DNA of 64,000 bases from Anaerolineales bacterium UBA6055 (GTDB lineage: Bacteria; Chloroflexota; Anaerolineae; Aggregatilineales; Phototrophicaceae), in NCBI GenBank assembly GCA_002428985.1, contig DIYL01000017.1, forward strand, positions 98,138 to 162,137, in the 5' to 3' direction. Both the position numbers and the translations under genes were made by a program. Under the pieces are notes generated by a model, which saw only the letters and a program-made list of their open reading frames with translations, was not told the origin of the DNA and did not search any database. Below are positions 27,092 to 35,828 of the stretch, one piece after another (the stretch's first letter is position 1; each line of letters starts with the position of its first letter).

Positions 27092-28177
27092 ATGACAGAA
27101 CTTAACCTACGTCAATCTGCGATTTTGCCGGAAAAACCCCGACCAATTATCAGCATTGGTTTAGGCGGTATTGTCCATGATGCGCATTATCCAGCCTATA
27201 AAATTGCGGGATTTAATGTTGCGGGTGGCTTTGATCTCAATGCAGCGCGCGCGTCGATGATGAAAGACAAATTTGATATTCCGATAATCTATGAATCGCT
27301 TGAGCAAACAATTGAGCAAGCCCCTGACAATGTAGTCTATGATGTCGCAGTTCCCGGTAACATCATTGTAGATATTTTGACAGCATTACCAGATAGAAGC
27401 ACTGTTTTGATTCAGAAACCTATGGGCAATCACTTAGATGAAGCACGCCGGATACTGAATATTTGTCGTGACAAGCACTTAGTGGCTGCCATTAACTTTC
27501 AACTGCGGTATGCGCCATATATTATCGCAGCCCGAGATATGATTGATCAAGGAATCATTGGCGAATTATACGATATTGAAGCCCGCATGCAAATTAATAC
27601 ACCATGGCATCTCTGGGATTTCCTCTTCCAGCTTCCCCGTATGGAGATTCTCTATCACAGCATTCACTACATCGACTTAATCCGCTCATTCCTTGGCACA
27701 CCGCGCTCCGTCTATGCAAAGACTATCCCTCATCCTTCAGCCCCTAGTCTCAAAGGTGGCGCACGGTCAATGATCATTATGGACTATGGTGATAATCCAC
27801 GAGCGAACGTGATGACAAACCATAATCACAGTTACGGAATAGAAAAACAGCAATCCTACTTCAAATTTGAGGGAAGCAAAGGGGCGCTCAAGATAAGTGC
27901 AGGCTTAAATATGAATTATCCTGATGGCGTACCCGATAAATTTGAGTATACGACAACTGATGTGAATAACAACGAGACACCATGGCAATCATTAGATATT
28001 AGTGGATCTTGGTTTCCAGAAGCCTTCATTGGCACAATGGCAAGTCTCATGCGTAAAGCCAATGGCGAAACGGATGAGTTACCAACTGCCGTTGACGATG
28101 CTTTCCAAACGATGGCAGTGGTAGAAGCTGCCTATGAGTCCAATAAGTCAGGTGGCACCCCAATCCCTAAAGAATAA
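27092..28177 (+). CDS. Gfo/Idh/MocA family NAD(P)-dependent oxidoreductase
   Basis: 361 residues from the ATG at 27092 (AAAGG upstream; the frame also runs back into fucD). An N-terminal Rossmann fold starts PIISIGLGGIVHDAHYPAY with the cofactor loop and a second acidic residue in GGFDLN. The family motif region VLIQKPMGNHLDEAR carries the usual EKP-like Lys (QKP here). The C-terminal half is the alpha/beta substrate domain with HSIHYIDLIRSFLG. Members oxidise or reduce sugars and inositols. In this operon it may act on a fucose-derived intermediate or on a linked sugar; the reaction is not known. Confidence 0.82.
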   Translation: MTELNLRQSAILPEKPRPIISIGLGGIVHDAHYPAYKIAGFNVAGGFDLNAARASMMKDKFDIPIIYESLEQTIEQAPDNVVYDVAVPGNIIVDILTALPDRSTVLIQKPMGNHLDEARRILNICRDKHLVAAINFQLRYAPYIIAARDMIDQGIIGELYDIEARMQINTPWHLWDFLFQLPRMEILYHSIHYIDLIRSFLGTPRSVYAKTIPHPSAPSLKGGARSMIIMDYGDNPRANVMTNHNHSYGIEKQQSYFKFEGSKGALKISAGLNMNYPDGVPDKFEYTTTDVNNNETPWQSLDISGSWFPEAFIGTMASLMRKANGETDELPTAVDDAFQTMAVVEAAYESNKSGGTPIPKE

Positions 28178-28246
28178 ACTTCCAACGGAAATTTGCTCAA
28201 TACTTACAAATTAAATGTACTATCAGAAACCTTTAAGGAGGCTAAT

Positions 28247-28570
28247 ATGCAACGCTTTGGACAAGTTATCGGTATTAAACCAGAGTACATTGAAGAATAT
28301 GAAAAACTTCATGCTGATGTCTGGCCCGACGTCCTCAAAACTATTGAATCCTGTAACATCCGCAATTATTCTATTTATCGATATAACAATATGTTGTTCG
28401 CTTACTTTGAGTATCATGGTGATGATTTCGAAGCAGATATGACAAAAATGGCGGCAGACGAAACCACACAAAAGTGGTGGGATGTTTGCAATCCAATGCA
28501 AAATCCAGTTGATGATCGGGAAGAAGGAGAATGGTGGAAAACCATCGAAGAAGTATTCCACACAGATTAG
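28247..28570 (+). CDS. rhaM: L-rhamnose/L-fucose mutarotase, RhaM type (copy 1)
   Basis: 107 residues; ATG with AAGGAG 6 bases upstream. The enzyme interconverts alpha and beta anomers of a 6-deoxy-L-hexose. Family features: the His in KLHADVWPDV, the strand LFAYFEYHGDDFEADM, a Trp pair near WWDVCNPM, and the terminal EEVFHTD. It is a distant paralogue of the copy at 39619. Third gene of the fucD operon; followed by a long perfect hairpin. Confidence 0.9.
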   Translation: MQRFGQVIGIKPEYIEEYEKLHADVWPDVLKTIESCNIRNYSIYRYNNMLFAYFEYHGDDFEADMTKMAADETTQKWWDVCNPMQNPVDDREEGEWWKTIEEVFHTD

Positions 28571-28589
28571 ATGCAATAAGGTCGTCAAA

Positions 28590-28628
28590 GTTTACACAGC
28601 AATATCAGTCAGTTCTTGCTGTGTAAAC
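28590..28628. terminator. Long perfect hairpin between convergent operons
   Basis: A 13-bp perfect stem (GTTTACACAGCAA / TTGCTGTGTAAAC) around a 13-base loop, exactly where the rightward mutarotase and leftward ABC transporter operons converge. No T run follows on either strand, so termination is likely but not typical. Confidence 0.6.
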
Positions 28629-28643
28629 ATAAACTATGATCAA

Positions 28644-29669
28644 TTAGGCTTTAAAATCCATCCATTGCGCAATGTCTTTTGTGTCTGATACAGGTTCATC
28701 TTCATGTAAAAAACAACTACTTGCCCGATGTTCACCAACTTGGAATAAAGGCGGAGGCGTTGTCCAGCATTTTTCCATTACATGAGGACAGCGATCAGTA
28801 AACTTACAACCAATGCTTTTACGAGACATGCCATCTATAGTTCTAGTATTGCTGTCCGCCTCCTCTTCCCAATCGCGAGCAGCCCGCATACGCGGTATGG
28901 AATCGATGAGTAACTGTGTGTAAGGATGTTGTGGATCTACAATAACATGATCAACATCTCCCACTTCGACCACCGAACCACGATACATAATGAGAATGTT
29001 CTGGCAAATTTGATAGGCAGTCGTCAGATCATGCGTGACATAAAGCACAGAAATACCCAACTCACGATTGAGAACCCGAAGACTTTCCAAAATCGTTGCA
29101 CGTAGCGATGCATCAACCATTGAAACAGGTTCATCAGCCAAAATAATACGTGGCTTGACAATCAAAGCCCTTGCAACCATCACCCGCTGGCGTTGACCAC
29201 CACTTAATTGATGCGGAAACCGTCCAAAGATTTCATTCGGTCGCAAACCAACAGTCTCAAGTGCCTCTGAAATTAAGTGGCGTGCTTCCTCTTTAGATTT
29301 TGCTAACCCAAATTTTGAAATTGCAGTAAAAAGTAGGTGCTCAGCCTTGTAAAAAGGATTGTAAACCCCAAAAGGATCTTGATATATTGGTTGTACATCA
29401 CGCAAAAAGGATTTGCGCTCCGACCGAGACAGTTTACGTACATCTTTTCCCCTATACAAAACCTGTCCGGCAGTCGGTGAAGCGACACCTAATAGCAGAC
29501 GAGATAGAGTGGTTTTGCCACTACCACTCTCCCCTGCGAGCGCAATCATGGAGGGGATATCTTCGGATATTGAAAACGTGACATCGTCTACTGCCACAAC
29601 TTTCTCTTGCCCAAATCCCCGACCGCCAAAGACTTTCGTAACGTTACGCAGTTCGAGAATCGGTGTCAT
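28644..29669 (-). CDS. Peptide/oligosaccharide ABC importer ATPase, DppF/OppF-like
   Basis: 341 residues. Walker A GESGSGKTT near 46, Q-loop with QDPFG, signature LSGGQRQRV near 157, Walker B IILADEPVSMVDA, H-loop YVTHD. The C-terminal oligopeptide-type extension ends with the Cys motif GCKFTDRCPHVMEKC. It is the last gene of a five-gene importer operon and overlaps the second ATPase gene by 4 bases. Although the family is called peptide type, members in sugar loci of related bacteria carry oligosaccharides, which the context suggests here. Confidence 0.9.
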   Translation of the reverse strand: MTPILELRNVTKVFGGRGFGQEKVVAVDDVTFSISEDIPSMIALAGESGSGKTTLSRLLLGVASPTAGQVLYRGKDVRKLSRSERKSFLRDVQPIYQDPFGVYNPFYKAEHLLFTAISKFGLAKSKEEARHLISEALETVGLRPNEIFGRFPHQLSGGQRQRVMVARALIVKPRIILADEPVSMVDASLRATILESLRVLNRELGISVLYVTHDLTTAYQICQNILIMYRGSVVEVGDVDHVIVDPQHPYTQLLIDSIPRMRAARDWEEEADSNTRTIDGMSRKSIGCKFTDRCPHVMEKCWTTPPPLFQVGEHRASSCFLHEDEPVSDTKDIAQWMDFKA

Positions 29670-30658
29670 GCATTTATCTCCTGTGTTGAATTCTCATCTG
29701 TGAAAAGGTGACACGCCGTCCATCGTCCCGGTTGGATTTGAGACAGTTGTGGCTCGACCTCCGTGCATATATCCATTGCATCTGGGCAACGTGGACAGAA
29801 CAAGCAACCTTGTGGAAGGTTTATAAGTCTGGGAGTAATACCAGGGATCCCAACAAGTTTCTCCTGTTTTCGCTCTAATGTGGGTACACTTTCTAACAGC
29901 AATCTTGAATATGGATGCATTGGGTTCTCTATCATATGTTGCACGGGCTGTAAATCAACAAGTTTACCCGCATACATGACCCCAACACGATCCGCAAATT
30001 GTGCAATCAGCCCCATGTCGTGTCCCACAAGGATGACGGAGGCGTCGGTTTCTCGTTGCAGACGGCCTAATGTAGCCATCACCTGTCGTTGCACTACAAC
30101 ATCCAACGCACTCGTCGGCTCATCTGCAATAATCAAGTCGGGGTTAAGAGCAGTAGCTGTCGCCATTGCTACACGTTGCTTCATACCTCCACTTAATTGA
30201 TGTGGGTACATATCAGCAACATTTGGATCAAGCCCTACTCTTGTCAACATTTCCGTTACACGCTTACGCCGTTTCGCTTTGGATTCTTGATAACCATGAT
30301 CTTCTAAACCGTCCGTCAGTTGATCTTTAATGCGCATCACTGGATTAAGTGAGTTCATTGCAGCTTGTGTAACCAAGGCAACTTTGTCTAAGCGAGTAAA
30401 ACGCATCTCTTCTTCGTCCATCTTCAACAAGTCGCGCCCATTCAGCAGAATCTCGCCACTGACAATCTTTGCAGGTGGCTTGAGCAATCGCATAATCGCC
30501 AAAGCGGTCGTCGTTTTCCCACTTCCAGACTCTCCGACTAATGCCAATCGCTCACCACGTTGCAAACTCAAGCTTACACCGTTGACCGCCTGCACCTCAC
30601 CTGCGTCTGTTTCGTAATGGACATGCAGATCTTTGATCTCCAGTAAAGTATTGGTCAT
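29666..30658 (-). CDS. Peptide/oligosaccharide ABC importer ATPase, DppD/OppD-like
   Basis: 330 residues. Walker A GESGSGKTTTALA near 40, signature LSGGMKQRV near 158, Walker B LIIADEPTSALD, H-loop LVGHD, and the C-terminal Cys-rich extension CLFCPRCPDAMDIC. Forms the heterodimeric motor with the adjacent DppF-like protein. Its start overlaps the stop of the permease gene by one base, so the operon is translationally coupled. Confidence 0.9.
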   Translation of the reverse strand: MTNTLLEIKDLHVHYETDAGEVQAVNGVSLSLQRGERLALVGESGSGKTTTALAIMRLLKPPAKIVSGEILLNGRDLLKMDEEEMRFTRLDKVALVTQAAMNSLNPVMRIKDQLTDGLEDHGYQESKAKRRKRVTEMLTRVGLDPNVADMYPHQLSGGMKQRVAMATATALNPDLIIADEPTSALDVVVQRQVMATLGRLQRETDASVILVGHDMGLIAQFADRVGVMYAGKLVDLQPVQHMIENPMHPYSRLLLESVPTLERKQEKLVGIPGITPRLINLPQGCLFCPRCPDAMDICTEVEPQLSQIQPGRWTACHLFTDENSTQEINA

Positions 30659-31587
30659 TACAATTTTCTCCTCAAGCGCGGGTTAGCCCATTCATCGAGA
30701 CCCAGTGATACTAAAAACAACGCAACAAATAGGAAGACAATAATCAAAATCGGTGGAAGTAACCACCACCACCAGCCATTCAACAATGACCCGTAGAATA
30801 TATTCCAATAAATTGTCATACCAAGCGTATTGGACTCAAATGCCCCAAGGCCTAATGCCTCGAGTCCGATAGATGCGAGAATCGCTCCAGCGACAGCCAA
30901 AACAAATGTCGAAATAATATAGGGCATCAGATTCGGCATCATCTCTTTGACAATAATTTCTGGGCCACTCATCCCAGAAAAGCGTGCCATCTCAACATAT
31001 GGTTTCTGTCGCATCACAAGCACCTGTGATCGTAACACCCTCGTTGGGACTAGCCATGATAGTGCCGCGACAATCAAGGCCATCATCTCTACAGTCATAT
31101 CACCGGGGATTGAAATCGCAATAATAACCAAAACAAGGAGTCCTGGTACAGTTCTTAATATGTCAACCAACGAACTAACCAAAATATCAACCCAACCACC
31201 ATAGTAGACGCTAAAAAAGGCTAGGAAGGTCCCAACCGCAACACCAATACCACCCGCAATCAGACCAATCCGGATAGTTTGTGGTGTACCAATCACCATA
31301 ACAGTTAACACATCTTTCCCTTGTCGGTCGGTTCCCAGAAAATGCTCAGCATTAGGAGCAAGTCGTGGGCGATTTGCCATTGGTCGAGCATTATCAGGAT
31401 CAATCAGAATGCCACCAATCGAAACAAAGAGAAACAACATGAGCAACATTATCGATCCTGCTGTTAAAGAAGGGTTGCGCCGCACGTATCGAAGGGCAAT
31501 AATAATACGGCTTACAGAAGTTGGTTTGGATTTATTGGTATCCATTGCAACTACCGAATTATCATCAGTCTCAAATGTCTGTGTCAT
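30658..31587 (-). CDS. ABC importer permease, DppC-like
   Basis: 309 residues from the ATG at 31587, chosen over the ATG at 31620 because GGGGAG precedes it and it avoids overlap with the upstream stop. Five to six membrane helices follow a cytoplasmic N-terminus. The family N-terminal OppC loop (ARPMANRPRLAPNAEHFLG then TDRQGKDVL) is intact, as is the coupling EAA-like segment (VEMARFSGMSGPEIIVKEM). Partner of the DppB-like permease one base upstream. Confidence 0.88.
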   Translation of the reverse strand: MTQTFETDDNSVVAMDTNKSKPTSVSRIIIALRYVRRNPSLTAGSIMLLMLFLFVSIGGILIDPDNARPMANRPRLAPNAEHFLGTDRQGKDVLTVMVIGTPQTIRIGLIAGGIGVAVGTFLAFFSVYYGGWVDILVSSLVDILRTVPGLLVLVIIAISIPGDMTVEMMALIVAALSWLVPTRVLRSQVLVMRQKPYVEMARFSGMSGPEIIVKEMMPNLMPYIISTFVLAVAGAILASIGLEALGLGAFESNTLGMTIYWNIFYGSLLNGWWWWLLPPILIIVFLFVALFLVSLGLDEWANPRLRRKL

Positions 31588-31588
31588 T

Positions 31589-32596
31589 TTAGTCTCCCCT
31601 GTAACTGATTCGCGGGTCAATGAATGGATAGATCAGATCAATAATCAGCATGGACAATGCCACAGTGAGAATGATCATAAATACGACGCCTTGAAGAACA
31701 AACCAATCAAATCCGCGAATTGCCCGAACAAGTACTGAGCCAACACCAGGGTATGAAAAAATAACTTCAACCAGCACCGCACCAGAAATAATCGTGCCTA
31801 ATGACAATGCCAAACCAGTAACTTGTGGCAGAATGGCGTTACGTACAGCATAGCGGAAAAACATCCTACGTTTCTTGAGTCCCTTGGCTTCCGCCTGAAG
31901 CATGTAGTCTTCACCTTGAATGGTGATCATCATGGAACGCATACCCAATGCCCAATATCCAGTCTGAGCCAATACAATCGAGAGAGCCGGCAAAATCGAA
32001 TGTTGTAAGACTTCGAGAAAGAAATCAATCGTCGGTGAAGGAATCGTTGAAGTGCTATACCCACCAAAAAGTGGAAATATCTTGAACTGGAAAGCAAAGA
32101 CGTACAGCAATAGCAACCCAAGCAAATAAAATGGAACAGCTGAGAAAACGAAGAACGCCGGGAATATAAACTCCAAGAATCGAGGCGCTTTGCCCCAACC
32201 AATTATCGCACCAATAAGTGTACCTATACTGAAACTTATGAGAACTGATGTCAACAGCAGACCGACAGACCATGGTATCGCAGCCCAAAGCATAGAGGCG
32301 ACACTCGTAGGAAAGAACGCAATCGATTGACCAAGATCGAGGCGAGCCATTTGACCAAGATAATTTAGATACTGGTTCCATAAAGGTTGATCTAGGCCAA
32401 ATCTTTCATTATAGGTTGCAATAAACTCCTCCAAACCTTCTTCGGATACGCTTACCCCCTGCGCCTGGAGTTGACTGAGCTTCTCCTGAATTGGGTCCTG
32501 CCCCGACATTCGCGGAAAGAAAAAGTTAAATGTAATCGCCAGAAAAACAATCACAAAGAACTGAATCACCCGCCGGACAAAATATCCAGTAGTCAT
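31589..32596 (-). CDS. ABC importer permease, DppB-like
   Basis: 335 residues. An N-terminal membrane helix (FFVIVFLAITFNFFFP) is followed by a periplasmic-type insert and five further helices. The coupling motif is seen at EDYMLQAEAKGLKKRRMFFRYAVRN, in the position usual for DppB (AxAKGL). It starts 157 bases after the binding-protein gene and is followed at once by dppC-like. Confidence 0.88.
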   Translation of the reverse strand: MTTGYFVRRVIQFFVIVFLAITFNFFFPRMSGQDPIQEKLSQLQAQGVSVSEEGLEEFIATYNERFGLDQPLWNQYLNYLGQMARLDLGQSIAFFPTSVASMLWAAIPWSVGLLLTSVLISFSIGTLIGAIIGWGKAPRFLEFIFPAFFVFSAVPFYLLGLLLLYVFAFQFKIFPLFGGYSTSTIPSPTIDFFLEVLQHSILPALSIVLAQTGYWALGMRSMMITIQGEDYMLQAEAKGLKKRRMFFRYAVRNAILPQVTGLALSLGTIISGAVLVEVIFSYPGVGSVLVRAIRGFDWFVLQGVVFMIILTVALSMLIIDLIYPFIDPRISYRGD

Positions 32597-32752
32597 AATC
32601 TGTAAACTTCTCCTAACATAGTTTGTTTTGGTCTTATGAGTTGCACGTCTATGTCTCCGTTATACAACCAGCACGATCATACGCTATAACGCACGCAGAT
32701 CGTGTGGCTATATATAATTCGTTTTATAGGATTATTGTCCTATCAGAAGGAT

Positions 32753-34462
32753 TTATTCAGCACCTGTAGCCTCTAGTTGCAAGACAATGTAAGCAAAGCC
32801 TGTGTGTGGGCTGATGCCATTCATATATGGATTTTCTGTCGATGGGAAGTTCGTCCAGTAGGTGGTGTTGCGCCCGACTCGATTAAAGAATTGGAACAAT
32901 GGAATTTCTGGCAGATCACGCATCCAAATTTCCATCGCCTCAAGTTCTAATGCACGAACAGTCTCGAGATCAGCCGCTTGCTCTAGCTCGGTTACAATTG
33001 CATCAAACTCTGGATTTGAATATAAGCTGTAATTTCCAGCGTTGCCAGTCACATAGAGCGTAAGTGTCTGGTAAATATCACCGGATTGTGAACCAGCATG
33101 CCCAAAGAATGCACATTCATAAGTACCCCCGAAGTAACGATCCGTGAAATCGGCAGGTTGCTCGTAACTGGAGTCAATACCACTCTGGCGGAGGATCTCT
33201 GCCACGACAGGTCCCAGATCAGCGACTTGTGGAATTCCGATGATTTCGCATGTGATCCGGTCGCCAGATGCATCCGCCCAGAACCCTTCACCATCTTTTG
33301 CATATCCAGCATCCGTTAAGATTTGGTCAGCTTCATCAGGGTTGTAGCCGAGGAGGTTATATTCTGCACGGAGTGCTTCAAGATTATCCATTGTTGGTTG
33401 AAGCCCAGCATAAGGTGGGAAAGGCCATTCAGCAACCACAGCCTGATTATTAAACGCGAAGTCGGCAATGAGTTCACGATCCAGATAGCGGTTAATTGCT
33501 TGACGAACTTCGACCTTGCCAAGATGTGCGTCAGTATTGTTCATCCAGAGCGATGTAGGCCACCATGAGATCATACCATACGGACCTTCGCGCCCAGTCC
33601 ATGTAGTAGCATTCGGGTTTTGAACAAGCATTTGCTCTACAACTTCAACCGATACATCATGAGTTTCGTCGAGTTCGTTGTTGATCAGCGCAGTACCTTG
33701 ACTTTGACTTGTTTCAATCACAACATAAGTCATGCGTTCAACTTCTGGTAGCTCTTGGAATCCTGTCGCGCAAGCCCACCACGCATCACAATCACGTACG
33801 CTATCAATCACACGGCGACGTTCATCTGCAAAAGCAACACGCCAAGGGCCTGTGGTTACTGGACCAGCGCCATCGTTCCATGCAGTGTACTCTGCCCAAT
33901 TGACATCACTCCAGATGTGTTCAGCAACGATATAAGTGGCGGAATCGCCCTTAGCAGCGATAACCTCGTTGTGGAAACGCGGTGAAGGGACATTAAATTT
34001 AACTGTGACTGTAAGGTCATCGACTACAACTGCCTCGTTAACAAAGACCGGATAGACACCACCATTGCGAACTTCGCTACCCAGATCACGCAATGTATTC
34101 AAAGTAAAGGCGACATCCTCAGCAGTAAATGGCTCACCATCACTCCAGAAGATACCCTCACGCAAGTTGTAGGTTAATTCAGTTGCATCTTCATTATATT
34201 CCCAGCTTTCTGCCAACCACGGGTACTCGTTGCCGTTTAGATTATCAGCATAAGCTAGCGGTTCGTAAAAGAACTGATTCAATTGCTGGTGTGTACCGCC
34301 GAGGTTATACGGACTCCACATATCACCTGCATTAAATAGCTGAAAGTGTCCAGCAATAAATGTACGATTACGCGGAACCTCATCAGTTTGGCTCTGAACA
34401 CTCATCGCCATTAAAAAGAACAGGCTCAGAATCATAATAATCGAAATAAATTTGCGTTGCAT
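32753..34462 (-). CDS. ABC importer substrate-binding protein, family 5 (DppA/OppA-like)
   Basis: 569 residues from an ATG with AAGGAG 8 bases upstream. Residues 1-27 are a Sec signal without lipobox Cys. The SBP_bac_5 pattern is clear: the pocket segment WEYNEDATELTYNLREGIFW, DGEPFTAEDVAFTLN, and a late EIPLFQFFNRVGRN. It delivers the ligand to the four downstream importer genes. The ligand is unlikely to be a peptide given the sugar genes around; this is inferred from context. Confidence 0.9.
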   Translation of the reverse strand: MQRKFISIIMILSLFFLMAMSVQSQTDEVPRNRTFIAGHFQLFNAGDMWSPYNLGGTHQQLNQFFYEPLAYADNLNGNEYPWLAESWEYNEDATELTYNLREGIFWSDGEPFTAEDVAFTLNTLRDLGSEVRNGGVYPVFVNEAVVVDDLTVTVKFNVPSPRFHNEVIAAKGDSATYIVAEHIWSDVNWAEYTAWNDGAGPVTTGPWRVAFADERRRVIDSVRDCDAWWACATGFQELPEVERMTYVVIETSQSQGTALINNELDETHDVSVEVVEQMLVQNPNATTWTGREGPYGMISWWPTSLWMNNTDAHLGKVEVRQAINRYLDRELIADFAFNNQAVVAEWPFPPYAGLQPTMDNLEALRAEYNLLGYNPDEADQILTDAGYAKDGEGFWADASGDRITCEIIGIPQVADLGPVVAEILRQSGIDSSYEQPADFTDRYFGGTYECAFFGHAGSQSGDIYQTLTLYVTGNAGNYSLYSNPEFDAIVTELEQAADLETVRALELEAMEIWMRDLPEIPLFQFFNRVGRNTTYWTNFPSTENPYMNGISPHTGFAYIVLQLEATGAE

Positions 34463-34673
34463 TTTCTTCTCCTTAAACAATTAATTTGACTTAAAAACTC
34501 TATTTACACTGTGAATTTATTTGGACTCAACCAGTAATAGTACCTCCCATCGCTCAACTTCAACGCTTGCGGCGAGTTTAATTTCGTCTTCAAGATTCTT
34601 GTCAAACTACCAGCTTGACACAGCTCTCACCCGCCCGATTTAAACTCAGTAATCTCACATTTCATTGGCATGA

Positions 34674-35786
34674 TTACGTGATTTCCACCGCCAATGCCTC
34701 TATCTCTGACCAATCCGGATGTGGCGCGATACCAGGTGCCTCTGGTGCTGTCACATAACCATCAATCACAGGAATCTCATCTTGTGTTGCAAGTCCATTA
34801 ATTTGGTCTGTATTAAGGACTAAAACTTCAAAATAATCGTTATTGGGGATCGCTGCACACAAATGCAAATTTGCGTATCCACCGCCATGTACTTGAGCAC
34901 GCATCCCAAATGATTCAGCTAGATGTGCCACTTTCAGTGCACCTGTAATACCACCCTTAAATGCAGAGCTAACACGCATCATATCCACAGCTCGATACTG
35001 AATCCAAGTGGCTGCATTCCAGTGAACGCCATCAGATGTTTCAGCCGCAAGCACAGGGATATCAAGACTACGGCATAACTCAGCATAACTAGGTAAATCG
35101 AATTCACGCATCGGCTCTTCATACCAGAGGAAATCAGCCTCTTCGAGAGCACGTCCTACTCGCATAGAGTCCACATAATCCCAACCTGCCGACCCATCAA
35201 ACATCAAATCTGCATCATCACCTGTCCACTTACGCAAATTACGTGAGAGTTGAGAGTCCCGTTTAACATCTCCCCAAGCATGCAACTTAAAAGAGAAGAA
35301 ACCAACGTCAATACATTCCTTGATATGTTGCTCATATTCATCCATCGTGTCCCATGTCACAGTAGATGCATAGGCTGGAACACGTGCTTCGTAGCCACCA
35401 ACAAGTTTATACAATGGCAGATTCGCCTTGCGTGCTTTGATATCCCAACAAGCGATATCAAGCATCCCGAGTGTGTGAACTTGAAATTCCTCGAGGCGAT
35501 CTAGTTCCCAAATCTCATGCCACAGTTTTTCAGTCATCATGGGGTCAGCGCCGATAAACGACTTCAGACGACGACGCGTCACATCAGCAAAATACTTTGC
35601 GGTTCGCCCTCCTGTAGATGCCATGCCAACAATTCCCTCATCGGTCTCAACCTTAAGAATTCCAGAATAAGTCTTTCCACCAACAGGACTCCCATCGCCG
35701 TCTCCAGGCAACCCTTCTCGCCAATGAAATCTTGGTGGATTTACGTCATGTTCTAAAAGATAGTATTTAATATCAGTAATTTTCAT
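34674..35786 (-). CDS. Enolase-superfamily dehydratase/racemase with a KxH motif
   Basis: 370 residues, mandelate racemase branch. Capping domain begins ITDIKYYLLEHD. Barrel residues: FKLHAWG, where the usual second Lys of KxK is His, then metal ligands MFDGSAGWD, WYEEPMRE and LAAETSDG, and a His in AQVHGGGY. It probably dehydrates another aldonate sugar acid, or a branch compound that FucD does not take. It lies between the sulfatase and the importer on the same strand, 43 bases after the sulfatase stop. Confidence 0.82.
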   Translation of the reverse strand: MKITDIKYYLLEHDVNPPRFHWREGLPGDGDGSPVGGKTYSGILKVETDEGIVGMASTGGRTAKYFADVTRRRLKSFIGADPMMTEKLWHEIWELDRLEEFQVHTLGMLDIACWDIKARKANLPLYKLVGGYEARVPAYASTVTWDTMDEYEQHIKECIDVGFFSFKLHAWGDVKRDSQLSRNLRKWTGDDADLMFDGSAGWDYVDSMRVGRALEEADFLWYEEPMREFDLPSYAELCRSLDIPVLAAETSDGVHWNAATWIQYRAVDMMRVSSAFKGGITGALKVAHLAESFGMRAQVHGGGYANLHLCAAIPNNDYFEVLVLNTDQINGLATQDEIPVIDGYVTAPEAPGIAPHPDWSEIEALAVEIT

Positions 35787-35828
35787 TTGTTCAGTCTCTC
35801 TATATATGCGATTAAATCAAAATCTTGC

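Noticed and set aside
32672..32704. CACGATC/GATCGTG inverted repeat between the binding-protein and permease genes
   Set aside because: The 19-base loop and lack of a T run make termination unlikely; possible mRNA processing site but no support.
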